From contig JAGYJX010000021.1 of assembly GCA_018401495.1 (NCBI GenBank), positions 1 through 64,000 of the forward strand: a stretch of 64,000 nt of DNA, given 5' to 3'. Below the pieces are notes generated by a model, which worked only from the letters and a program-made list of their open reading frames with translations, did no database searches and was not told the origin of the DNA. The stretch's first letter is position 1, and each line of letters starts with the position of its first letter. This document shows positions 54,242 to 63,137 of the stretch, piece after piece. Origin of the DNA: Rhodospirillaceae bacterium (GTDB lineage Bacteria > Pseudomonadota > Alphaproteobacteria > Thalassobaculales > Thalassobaculaceae). A program made the position numbers and the translations under genes.

Positions 54242-55571
54242 CGGCGGTGTGCGCCTTGGCGCGTGGCTGACGGCCGTCGTCGTCCTTGTACTCTTCCTCC
54301 CGTCGGCCGCCGGCGCATCGCAACTCCCCGCGCAGCTCACCGGCCACGGTGGCCCGGTGAAGGGCGTCGCGTTCTCGTCGGACGGCGAGCGGGTGGCGAC
54401 CGCCAGCTTCGACTACAGCGTGATCCTTCGGTCCTGGCCGCGGGGCGCCGAACTGGCGGTGTTGCACGGCCACGAGGCGGCGGTGAACGCGGTGACGTTC
54501 ACGCCGGCCGGCGACCGCGTGCTGACCGCCGGCGATGACGGGCTGATGCTGGTTTGGCCGGTCGCGGGCCCGGTCGAGCGACGTCAGCCGTCCGTCCGTC
54601 TCGACGGCCACCAAGGGAAGATCCTGGAGGTTGCGGTTTCCGGCGACGGTCGGACCGCCGCGACCGCCAGTTGGGACGGTCGCGTCGGCCTTTGGTCGTT
54701 GGATCCGCCGGCGCCGATCGCCATGCTCGAAGGCCACCGCGGTCCCGTGAACGCGGTGTCGATCTCGGATGACGGCACGCGCCTGTACTCCGCCGGCTAC
54801 GATGGCACCATCCGTCTCTGGAACGTGCCCGAGCGGAGCGAGAGCCGGACCCTTGTCCGACACGGCTTCGGCATTAACGTGATGGTGGTCGACGAGGAGG
54901 CGGGTCGGCTGGCCTACGGCGCGCTCGACGGGGCGATGCGGGTGGTCGACCTGGACACCGGCGAGATCCGGGCCGATCTCGGCCAGGATCGGTCGCCGGT
55001 CCTGGCGCTGACCGCCAGCCAGGACGGAACTCGGCTGGGCTTCGGTGATGCCGGAGGTGTGGTGACGATGGTCGATGCCAAGCTCGGGCGGATCGACCAC
55101 GATTTTCCGGCTGCCCGCGGGCCGATCTGGGCGCTGGCGTTCTCGCCCGGGAACGCGAGCCTCCTGGTCGGCGGGCTCGCGTCCGAGGTGACGGTCTGGC
55201 CGCTCGACCCGTTGCGCCGGCCCGATGGTGCCACCGCCATGGGCCCGCGGCCGGGACCCGCCCCGACGAACGGCGAGCGTCAATTCGATCGCAAATGCCG
55301 GATCTGCCACACGCTGACCCCCGACACCGCAAGGCGCGCCGGCCCGACCTTGCACGGGCTGATGGGCCGGCGCGCCGGCATGGTGGAAGGTTACCCGTAC
55401 TCCGACGCGTTGACCGGCATCGATCTGGTCTGGACGCCGGAGACCGTCGACCGCTTGTTCGCGCAGGGCCCCGACGTGTTCCTGCCGGGGACCAAGATGC
55501 CTCTGCAGAAGATGACGAACGCCCGTGACCGAGCCGATCTGATCGAGTATCTGAAGAGCGCGACCCGCTAG
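54210..55571 (+). CDS. WD40-repeat / cytochrome c fusion protein
   Basis: Secreted or membrane-tethered protein of 453 residues. N-terminal signal/hydrophobic segment (about residues 17-33), then seven or so WD40 blades (e.g. LTGHGGPVKGVAFSSDGERV, LHGHEAAVNAVTFTPAGDRV, LEGHRGPVNAVSISDDGTRL), then a C-terminal mono-heme cytochrome c domain: heme motif CRICH (about residue 366), GPTLHGLMGRRAGMVEGYPY, and axial Met in PGTKMPLQKM. A WD40 propeller fused to a class I cytochrome c directly after fdhC suggests it accepts electrons from or docks to the formate dehydrogenase in the periplasm. ATG preceded by GGAGGAGG; overlaps fdhC by 32 bases. Confidence 0.88.
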   Translation: MRRDGRALRNSGGVRLGAWLTAVVVLVLFLPSAAGASQLPAQLTGHGGPVKGVAFSSDGERVATASFDYSVILRSWPRGAELAVLHGHEAAVNAVTFTPAGDRVLTAGDDGLMLVWPVAGPVERRQPSVRLDGHQGKILEVAVSGDGRTAATASWDGRVGLWSLDPPAPIAMLEGHRGPVNAVSISDDGTRLYSAGYDGTIRLWNVPERSESRTLVRHGFGINVMVVDEEAGRLAYGALDGAMRVVDLDTGEIRADLGQDRSPVLALTASQDGTRLGFGDAGGVVTMVDAKLGRIDHDFPAARGPIWALAFSPGNASLLVGGLASEVTVWPLDPLRRPDGATAMGPRPGPAPTNGERQFDRKCRICHTLTPDTARRAGPTLHGLMGRRAGMVEGYPYSDALTGIDLVWTPETVDRLFAQGPDVFLPGTKMPLQKMTNARDRADLIEYLKSATR

Positions 55572-55593
55572 CGGGCGCGCCAGGGAGGATGCC

Positions 55594-55728
55594 ATGAAGG
55601 CCTTTGTTTCCGCGTGCTTGGCGATGCTGATTCTGGCGGCGGTCGCCTGGTCGGTGCTCGAATACGGCGTCGATGGCTCCACGCAGACCGCCAACACCGC
55701 CGATCGCGGATCGGTCCGGCTGAACTGA
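55594..55728 (+). CDS. 44-residue membrane peptide at the end of the fdh operon
   Basis: Very short gene not usually called automatically: MKAFVSACLAMLILAAVAWS starts a single hydrophobic helix (residues 3-20) and the peptide ends in a polar tail rich in Thr, Asn and Arg (TQTANTADRGSVRLN). CAGGGAGGATGCC gives a strong ribosome site, the gap to the fusion gene is 22 bases, and the frame is open with codon use like its neighbours. Similar tiny peptides exist in fdh clusters, but this one I cannot name. Confidence 0.65.
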   Translation: MKAFVSACLAMLILAAVAWSVLEYGVDGSTQTANTADRGSVRLN

Positions 55729-55729
55729 C

Positions 55730-55747
55730 CGTCGAGCCGGCTCGACG
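55730..55747. promoter_or_regulatory. 18-bp perfect palindrome before the HTH/PBP regulator
   Basis: CGTCGAGCCGGCTCGACG (55730-55747) is an uninterrupted 9+9 palindrome ending six bases before the regulator's ATG, directly followed by TATATA. The position suggests an autoregulatory operator; as RNA it would also fold into a hairpin that could help end the fdh transcript. I found no second copy near tupB or the fdh start by eye. Confidence 0.65.
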
Positions 55748-55753
55748 CTATAT

Positions 55754-56653
55754 ATGGAGCCCGTGCGCCGCACCCCGGAACTGCTGACCACCCGCGAGGT
55801 GGCGGCCTATCTGCGCATCAAGGAGCGCAAGGTCTACGATCTGGTGGCTGCCGACGCGCTTCCCGTCAGCCGGGCCACCGGCAAGCTGCTGTTCCCGCGC
55901 GACCTGGTCGAGGCGTGGGTGCGCCGTCACGTCGCGTACCGCGACGCCGACGGGCCGTTGCTGCCGCGCCCCACGGTGATTGCCGGCAGTCATGATCCGC
56001 TGTTGGACTGGGCGTTGCGGGAATCCGGCTCCGAGATCGCGACCTATTTCGACGGTAGCCTGGACGGTCTCCGCAGGCTCGCGGCCGGGCGGGTGATCGG
56101 TGCCGGGATCCACCTGTTTGAACCTGACAGCGGCGGCTGGAATGTCGGGTATGTGGAGCGCCTTCTGCCAGGCGAACCGATCGTCCTGATGGAGTGGGCC
56201 CGACGCCGGCAGGGATTGGTTGTGCCGTCCGGCAACCCGCTTGGCATCCTCGGCATTGCCGATCTTGTCGGGCGCCGGGTGATGGCCCGACAGCCTGGCG
56301 CTGGTAGCCGGGTCCTGCTCGACCATCTCATCGCCACGGTCATACCGGCTGGCGAGGTGGTAAGGCTGCTGGATCCGCCGGCCCGCAGCGAGGCGGATGT
56401 GGCGCTTGCGGTCGCCGAAGGACGGGCCGATGCCGGACTGGCGATCGAGGGTGTGGCGCGCCAGCATCGCCTCGACTTCGTGGCGTTGGCCGAGGAGCGC
56501 TACGACCTGGCGTTCTGGCGGCGCGATGTGTTCGAACCTCCGGTCCAGCGTCTGCTCGCGCTGGTCGGGACTGCCGCGTTCCGGAGCCGCAGCGCCGAGC
56601 TCGGCGGTTACGATGTGTCGGGGACCGGCACTATCCACCACAACGGGCCGTGA
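55754..56653 (+). CDS. HTH regulator with periplasmic-binding-protein-like domain
   Basis: A 299-residue cytoplasmic transcription factor. Residues 8-60 form an excisionase/MerR-like helix-turn-helix (LLTTREVAAYLRIKERKVYD, LPVSRATGKLLFPRDLVEAW). The rest is a PBP-like ligand domain related to those in molybdate/tungstate regulators: VIAGSHDPLLDWALRESGS, AAGRVIGAGIHLFEPDSGGW, ARQPGAGSRVLLDHLI, and VALAVAEGRADAGLAIEGVA. Adjacent to tungstoenzyme genes and near tupBCA, it probably senses tungstate or molybdate and controls these operons; ligand unproven. Confidence 0.85.
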   Translation: MEPVRRTPELLTTREVAAYLRIKERKVYDLVAADALPVSRATGKLLFPRDLVEAWVRRHVAYRDADGPLLPRPTVIAGSHDPLLDWALRESGSEIATYFDGSLDGLRRLAAGRVIGAGIHLFEPDSGGWNVGYVERLLPGEPIVLMEWARRRQGLVVPSGNPLGILGIADLVGRRVMARQPGAGSRVLLDHLIATVIPAGEVVRLLDPPARSEADVALAVAEGRADAGLAIEGVARQHRLDFVALAEERYDLAFWRRDVFEPPVQRLLALVGTAAFRSRSAELGGYDVSGTGTIHHNGP

Positions 56654-56768
56654 CCGCCCGCACCCGCATGAAGAAGAGTTCATCCGCGCGCAAGGCGGGT
56701 GACGGGTCGGAGTGCCATCTTCGAGTCTGAGCGGCGGGTAGGCCGCGCGGAATCGAAGGAGCAAGTCG

Positions 56769-58250
<1,482 letters not shown>

Positions 58251-58381
58251 CCGGCACCCCCCAGTCAGTAGCGCGACAGGGTGTTGCAGCGGACCCGGCC
58301 GTCCCCGCGGCCGGGTTTCGCGCGTTCCGGCGCCGCTGGCGGTGTACACTGCTCGGCAGTCCGAGCAACGCGAGAGACCCG

Positions 58382-59071
58382 TTGACCCGCAAGATCCTGA
58401 TCGTCGAGGACGACGACGACACAGCCTCCTTCGTCGAGCGCGGCTTTGCCGAACAGGGCTACGCGGTCGATCGCACCGGGGACGGCCGGGAAGGGCTGTT
58501 CCTGGCCACCGACCGAGCCTATGACGCGATCGTCCTGGACCGCATGCTGCCAGGCCTGGACGGGATTTCGGTCCTGAAGGCCTTGCGCGCCGCGGGTGTC
58601 GTGACCCCGGTCCTGATCCTGTCGGCGATGGGGGCGCTCGACGAACGGGTTCGCGGCCTGCGCGATGGCAGCGACGACTACCTGGTGAAGCCGTTCGCGT
58701 TCGTCGAGTTGCACGCGCGGATCGACGCGTTGATCCGCCGCGGCGCCAGCCGCGACGAAGCGGCCCCGACACGCCTGCAGATCGCCGACCTGGAGATGGA
58801 TCTGCTGGCCCGAAAGGTTACCCGCGGCGGGAAGGCGATTCCCATGCAGCAGCGCGAATTCCAGATGCTGGAGTTCCTGATGCGGCACGCCGGTCGCGTG
58901 GTCACCCGAACGATGCTGCTTGAAGGTGTGTGGAACTATCACTTCGACCCGCAGACCAACGTGATCGACGTGCATATCAGCCGGCTGCGTCAGAAGGTCG
59001 ACAAGGATTTCGATGTCCCGCTGATCCACACCGTGCGCGGCAGCGGCTACAAGCTGGCCGTCGAGGAGTGA
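58382..59071 (+). CDS. OmpR-family response regulator
   Basis: A 229-residue two-component regulator: receiver acidic pocket ILIVEDDDDTASFVERGFAE, phospho-Asp in AIVLDRMLPGLDG, Lys in DDYLVKPFAFVELHARI; C-terminal winged helix MQQREFQMLEFLMRHAGRVV then TRTMLLEGVW, VIDVHISRLRQKVD. Homology begins two residues after a TTG at 58382, the best start; the nearest longer start (GTG at 58247) adds an unconserved arginine-rich stretch overlapping degP. Probably operonic with degP and the kinase. Confidence 0.9.
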   Translation: MTRKILIVEDDDDTASFVERGFAEQGYAVDRTGDGREGLFLATDRAYDAIVLDRMLPGLDGISVLKALRAAGVVTPVLILSAMGALDERVRGLRDGSDDYLVKPFAFVELHARIDALIRRGASRDEAAPTRLQIADLEMDLLARKVTRGGKAIPMQQREFQMLEFLMRHAGRVVTRTMLLEGVWNYHFDPQTNVIDVHISRLRQKVDKDFDVPLIHTVRGSGYKLAVEE

Positions 59072-59076
59072 GCGCC

Positions 59077-60465
59077 GTGGCGACGGTCGGCCCGGTCCGG
59101 TGGTGGCGATCGATAACGGTGCGCCTGGCGCTGGCATCCGCGCTGATGTCGACCCTGAGCATCGGCGTGGTCTTCGGCCTGCTGTATTGGCGGGCGGTGG
59201 GGGTGGTGGAAGACCAGGCCGCCGATACCGTCGGATCCGAGATCCGCAGCCTGGCCGAGCACCACGGCGATTCCGGCATGATCGGTCTGGTGCAGTCGGT
59301 TCAGGAACGCTCGGCGGGTTCGAGCGTCGCCGAGCCCGTTTATCTGGTGGTTGACCGGTTCGGGACGCGGCTGGCCGGAAATTTGCTGGCGTGGCCGCCG
59401 ACAGTCGTGCCGGACGGGGCGTGGCGAAAAGTCGAACTGTACCGGCGCGGCGACGACCGGCCCATGTTGATTGGCGCCCGCGCGATGCCGTTGGCGGGCG
59501 GCTCCCTGCTGCTGGTCGGGCGTGCTCTCGAAGGTCGGGTGGAGATCCAGGAGGCCATTGGCGAGGCGGTTCTTTGGTCGCTCGTGGCCCTCTGGGCCAT
59601 GACGGTGGGTGGCGGCGTGCTGCTGTCACGTACCATCCTGCGGCGGGTCGACGAGGTGGCGGCGATCAACCGGGAAGTGATGGTCGGGGAACTCGGCCGT
59701 CGGGTCCCGGTTCGCGGGTCCGGCGACGAGTTCGACCGGCTGGCGTCGTCGATGAATTCCATGCTGGCCCGCATCGAGTCGCTGATGACGGGAATGCGGA
59801 CCGTGACCGACAGCATCGGTCACGACCTGCGCAGCCCGCTGACCCGCCTGCGCAGCCGCCTCGAGCGCGCCCGAGATGCCGGCGGGTCGGAGGTGGAGCG
59901 GGAACGGGCCCTCGACGGCGCCATGATGGAGGTGGAGGCGACCCTCGACCTGCTCGGCCGGCTGCTGGAGATCGCGCGGGCAGAATCCGGGCTGCAACGC
60001 GGCCAGATGGCCGAAGTCGACCTGGCCGCTGTCGCCGCCGACATTGTCGACCTTTACGCGCCGACGGCTGAGGAAAGCGGTATCGCTGTCGAGGCAACGG
60101 CGGGCCGCCCGGTGCCGGTTTCCGGCCACGCCGAGTTGCTCGCCCAGGCCGTTTCGAACCTGATCGACAACGCCACCAAATACGCGCGCTCCCGGATCCG
60201 GGTTGACGTCGTCGAGGACGGTGGCATGGCCCGCCTCGCGGTTGTCGACGACGGCCCCGGCATTCCGGAAGAGGACCGGGAGCGGGCTGCAGAACGGTTC
60301 GTAAGGCTCGATCCGAGCCGAACGGGAAGGGGAGCCGGGCTCGGTCTGAGCTTGGTGGCTGCGGTCGCGCGTCTGCACGGTGGTACGCTTCAGTTGTCGG
60401 ATGCCGAGCCGGGGCTGCGCGCCGAACTCATGTTGCCGGCTGGGGTGGCGCCGCCGGTCGGGTGA
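59077..60465 (+). CDS. Membrane sensor histidine kinase
   Basis: A 462-residue EnvZ/QseC-type kinase. Two membrane helices (about residues 12-35 and 160-180) bound a periplasmic sensor domain; HAMP (RRVDEVAAINREVMVGELGR) follows. Phospho-histidine in VTDSIGHDLRSPLTRLRSRL; ATPase boxes VSNLIDNATKYARSRI, AVVDDGPGIPEEDRERA and GRGAGLGLSLVAAVARLHGG. The GTG at 59077 has GAGGAG eight bases upstream; a GTG at 59068 overlapping the regulator stop is the alternative. Pairs with the regulator before it. Confidence 0.9.
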   Translation: MATVGPVRWWRSITVRLALASALMSTLSIGVVFGLLYWRAVGVVEDQAADTVGSEIRSLAEHHGDSGMIGLVQSVQERSAGSSVAEPVYLVVDRFGTRLAGNLLAWPPTVVPDGAWRKVELYRRGDDRPMLIGARAMPLAGGSLLLVGRALEGRVEIQEAIGEAVLWSLVALWAMTVGGGVLLSRTILRRVDEVAAINREVMVGELGRRVPVRGSGDEFDRLASSMNSMLARIESLMTGMRTVTDSIGHDLRSPLTRLRSRLERARDAGGSEVERERALDGAMMEVEATLDLLGRLLEIARAESGLQRGQMAEVDLAAVAADIVDLYAPTAEESGIAVEATAGRPVPVSGHAELLAQAVSNLIDNATKYARSRIRVDVVEDGGMARLAVVDDGPGIPEEDRERAAERFVRLDPSRTGRGAGLGLSLVAAVARLHGGTLQLSDAEPGLRAELMLPAGVAPPVG

Positions 60466-60576
60466 GGCAATCTGCCCTGCCCGAACCGACTGGTCATGGC
60501 TTCGGCCTCGGCGGTATGTAGTTCGAGCGGTTGGTTTTGCCGATCGCGCCATGGCCAAGTCTGATGGTAGGCAGGA

Positions 60577-60759
60577 ATGTCGGCGTTGAACGTGTTGGGA
60601 GTCGAGTTGGCGGTCGGAGTCGGCGTCTTCGCCCTGGCGTATGGTGCCATTTCGGTCACCTTCTGGTGCCTCGGCAGGGCTTCGCGTCGTCGGCTTCGGG
60701 GACGTGTCGGTAGTGCCTCGACCCACTCGGACAGCACGTCCGGGGCACGTCGCACCTGA
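60577..60759 (+). CDS. Possible small membrane protein
   Basis: A 60-residue reading frame beginning MSALNVLGVELAVGVGVFAL with one hydrophobic helix (about residues 5-32) and a basic, serine-rich tail. GGTAGGCAGGA before the ATG could be a ribosome site. No family recognised; it could be chance. Confidence 0.35.
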   Translation: MSALNVLGVELAVGVGVFALAYGAISVTFWCLGRASRRRLRGRVGSASTHSDSTSGARRT

Positions 60760-60860
60760 AACCACGCCGCCGTAAGGGCGAATCCACCGCGTCGGGCTTG
60801 GCGGTCATCGGCCGCGTGTGCAGACTGTGCGGGCTCGTGGCCGAAGGGGCCGGGGCTTGG

Positions 60861-60895
60861 CAGGCAGAAAATTTTAAACCTAAACTATCTGCCTG
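60861..60895. promoter_or_regulatory. Inverted repeat around an AT-rich core before the Liv operon
   Basis: CAGGCAGA (60861-60868) and its complement TCTGCCTG (60888-60895) flank a 19-base AT-rich core with TTTTAAAC. It lies 83 bases before the binding-protein ATG, where a promoter or operator is expected. Confidence 0.5.
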
Positions 60896-60977
60896 ACCGA
60901 TCGGGGCGCATCGGGAGACGGACGCCAGAAGCCGTCGCCCGGGTGTCGGACGAGGCTGTGGTACTAGGGAGACGGAC

Positions 60978-62147
60978 ATGCGCAAGGTTCTGACGGCGGC
61001 CCTCGTGGCCGCCGGGATGGGGGTCGGCGGTGCCGCGGTTGCGGCCGAACCCCTGAAGATCGGGCTGATGGGGACGCTGTCGGGACCGCCGGCTGTTCTC
61101 GGTCAGCACATCAACGACGGCTTCAAGCTGTTCGTCGAACAGCAGGGCGGCAAGCTCGGCGGTCGCGACGTCGAGATCATCGTCGCCGACGACGAGCTCA
61201 AGCCGGACGTGGCGCTCACCAAGGTCAAGGGCCTGCTGGAGCGCGACAAGGTCGACTTCGTCGCCGGCATCGTGTTCTCGAACATCCTGCAGGCGGTCTT
61301 CCGTCCGGTGACCGAGAGCGAGACCTTCCTGATCGGCGCCAACGCCGGCACCTCGACCTTCGCCGGCAAGGGCTGCAGCCCTTACTTCTTCTCGACCTCC
61401 TGGCAGAACGACCAGATCCACGAGGTCATGGGCAAGTACGCGCAGGACAAGGGCTTCAAGTCGGCCTTCCTGCTGACCCCGAACTACCAGGCCGGCAAGG
61501 ACTCGGTGGCCGGGTTCAAGCGTCACTTCAAGGGCGAGGTGGTCGACGAGGTCTACACCAAGCTCGGCAACCTGGACTTCTCGGCCGAGCTTGCGAAGAT
61601 CGCCGCCGCCAAGCCGGAAGTGGTGTTCACCTTCATGCCGGGCGGCATGGGCGTGAATCTGGTCAAGCAGTTCAAGCAGGCCGGCCTCGACAAGAACGTG
61701 ACCTTCCTGTCGGCCTTCACGGTCGACGAGACCACCCTGCCGGCGACCAAGGACGACGCGGTCGGCCTGTTCTCGTCCTCGCAGTGGACTCCTGACCTCG
61801 ACAACCCGGCGAACAAGGCGTTCGTTTCGGCCTACGAGGCGAAGTACGGCTATGTGCCGTCGCTGTACTCCAGCCAGGGCTACGACGCCGCCCAGCTGAT
61901 CGATTCCGCGGTCAAGGCGGTCAAGGGCGACCTGTCCGACAAGAAGGCGGTGATCGCGGCGCTCCGCAAGGCCGACTTCGCCTCGGTGCGCGGCGACTTC
62001 AAGTACAACACCAACCACTTCCCGATCCAGGACTACTACCTGGTCAAGGCCGTGAAGCGCGCCGACGGCAAGTACGCGACGTCGGTCGTCGAGAAGGTGT
62101 TCGACGACTACGGCGACATCTACGCCGCCGAATGCTCGATGAAGTGA
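60978..62147 (+). CDS. Branched-chain amino acid-type ABC transporter substrate-binding protein
   Basis: Periplasmic binding protein of 389 residues, signal peptide residues 1-23 (ending AVAA). Mature start EPLKIGLMGTLSGPPAVLGQ, then GRDVEIIVADDELKPDVALT and the ligand-loop region VTFLSAFTVDETTLPATKDD; FSSSQWTPDLDNPANKAFVS near the end. Type 1 periplasmic fold of the LivJ/LivK family; members carry amino acids, amides, or aromatic acids, so the substrate is open. GGGAGACGGAC ribosome site. A terminator-like hairpin separates it from the permease. Confidence 0.9.
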   Translation: MRKVLTAALVAAGMGVGGAAVAAEPLKIGLMGTLSGPPAVLGQHINDGFKLFVEQQGGKLGGRDVEIIVADDELKPDVALTKVKGLLERDKVDFVAGIVFSNILQAVFRPVTESETFLIGANAGTSTFAGKGCSPYFFSTSWQNDQIHEVMGKYAQDKGFKSAFLLTPNYQAGKDSVAGFKRHFKGEVVDEVYTKLGNLDFSAELAKIAAAKPEVVFTFMPGGMGVNLVKQFKQAGLDKNVTFLSAFTVDETTLPATKDDAVGLFSSSQWTPDLDNPANKAFVSAYEAKYGYVPSLYSSQGYDAAQLIDSAVKAVKGDLSDKKAVIAALRKADFASVRGDFKYNTNHFPIQDYYLVKAVKRADGKYATSVVEKVFDDYGDIYAAECSMK

Positions 62148-62167
62148 GCCGGGCCTGAACCGAATGG

Positions 62168-62195
62168 CGGGCGGGGCCTCGGCTCCGCCCGTTTT
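62168..62195 (+). terminator. Attenuating hairpin between binding protein and permease
   Basis: An 11-base GC-rich stem (62168-62178 with 62181-62191; one G-U pair, two loop bases so the last pair opens) followed by TTTT at 62192-62195. It fits the common pattern of partial termination that raises binding-protein mRNA over the membrane genes. Confidence 0.7.
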
Positions 62196-62213
62196 CCGCT
62201 TGGGAGGGAACGG

Positions 62214-63137
62214 ATGACGGCGACCCTGGTCGCGGTCCAGGTGCTGAACGGGCTCCAGCTCGGCGTGCTGCTGTTCCTGGTGGCGGCCGGCCTGACGCTG
62301 GTGTTCGGGGTCATGGACTTCATCAACCTGGCGCACGGCGTGCAGTACATGCTCGGCGCCTATCTCGCCGTGACGTTCTACGGCCTCACCGGCAACTTCT
62401 TCGCGGCGTTGGTGCTGGCGTTGCTGGCGGCGCTGGCGTTCGGGCTGCTGCTGGAGTTCGTGGTGTTCCGGCACCTCTACGACCGCGACCATCTCGACCA
62501 GGTCCTGGCGACCTTCGGCGTGATCCTGTTCCTGAACGAGGGCGTGCGGATCGTCTGGGGGGCGGCGCCGCTGTCCTACCCGATCCCGCAACTCCTGCAG
62601 GGCACCATCCCGTTGATCGACGGCTTCGGCTACCCGATCTACCGGGTCGCGATGATCCTGTCGGGGCTGGCCACGGCGGTCCTGCTGTGGTTCCTGGTAA
62701 CCCGCACCCGGGTCGGCATGCTGGTCCGCGCCGGGGCCACCAACCCGCGCATGGTTTCCGCCCTAGGCGTCGACATCCGCCGGCTGTTCATGGTGGTGTT
62801 CGGGTTCGGCGCGATGCTGGCGGGCTTCGCCGGGGTGATGTCCGGCCCGATCCTGTCGGTCGAGCCCGGAATGGGCGACGGCGTGCTGATCCTGGCCTTC
62901 GTGGTGATCGTGATCGGCGGCATCGGCTCGATCCGCGGTGCCTTCGTCGCGGCGCTGATCATCGGGCTGGTCGATACCCTCGGACGGTCGTTCATGACCG
63001 ATATCTTCAAGGCCTTCATGGCGCCGGCGGCCGCCAACCAGGTCGGCCCGGCGATCGCCTCGATGCTGATCTACCTTCTGATGGCCGGGGTGCTGTTCTT
63101 CCGTCCGACCGGCCTGTTCCCGGCTACCGGACGATGA
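62214..63137 (+). CDS. livH: Branched-chain amino acid-type ABC transporter permease (LivH family)
   Basis: Inner-membrane permease of 307 residues with about eight helices. Conserved LFLVAAGLTLVFGVMDFINL, HGVQYMLGAYLAV, LAGFAGVMSGPILSVEPGMG, and the coupling loop around VVIVIGGIGSIRGAFVAALI. TTGGGAGGG before the ATG. Its stop overlaps the next start (ATGA). Confidence 0.9.
   Translation: MTATLVAVQVLNGLQLGVLLFLVAAGLTLVFGVMDFINLAHGVQYMLGAYLAVTFYGLTGNFFAALVLALLAALAFGLLLEFVVFRHLYDRDHLDQVLATFGVILFLNEGVRIVWGAAPLSYPIPQLLQGTIPLIDGFGYPIYRVAMILSGLATAVLLWFLVTRTRVGMLVRAGATNPRMVSALGVDIRRLFMVVFGFGAMLAGFAGVMSGPILSVEPGMGDGVLILAFVVIVIGGIGSIRGAFVAALIIGLVDTLGRSFMTDIFKAFMAPAAANQVGPAIASMLIYLLMAGVLFFRPTGLFPATGR

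Larger units (their letters stand above)
60466..60977. other. 512-base gap between the kinase and the Liv operon
   Basis: Contains one possible small gene (60577-60759) and, near its right end, an AT-rich dyad just before the Liv promoter. Nothing else is recognisable; 60760-60860 is GC-rich with no open frame of note. Confidence 0.5.
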
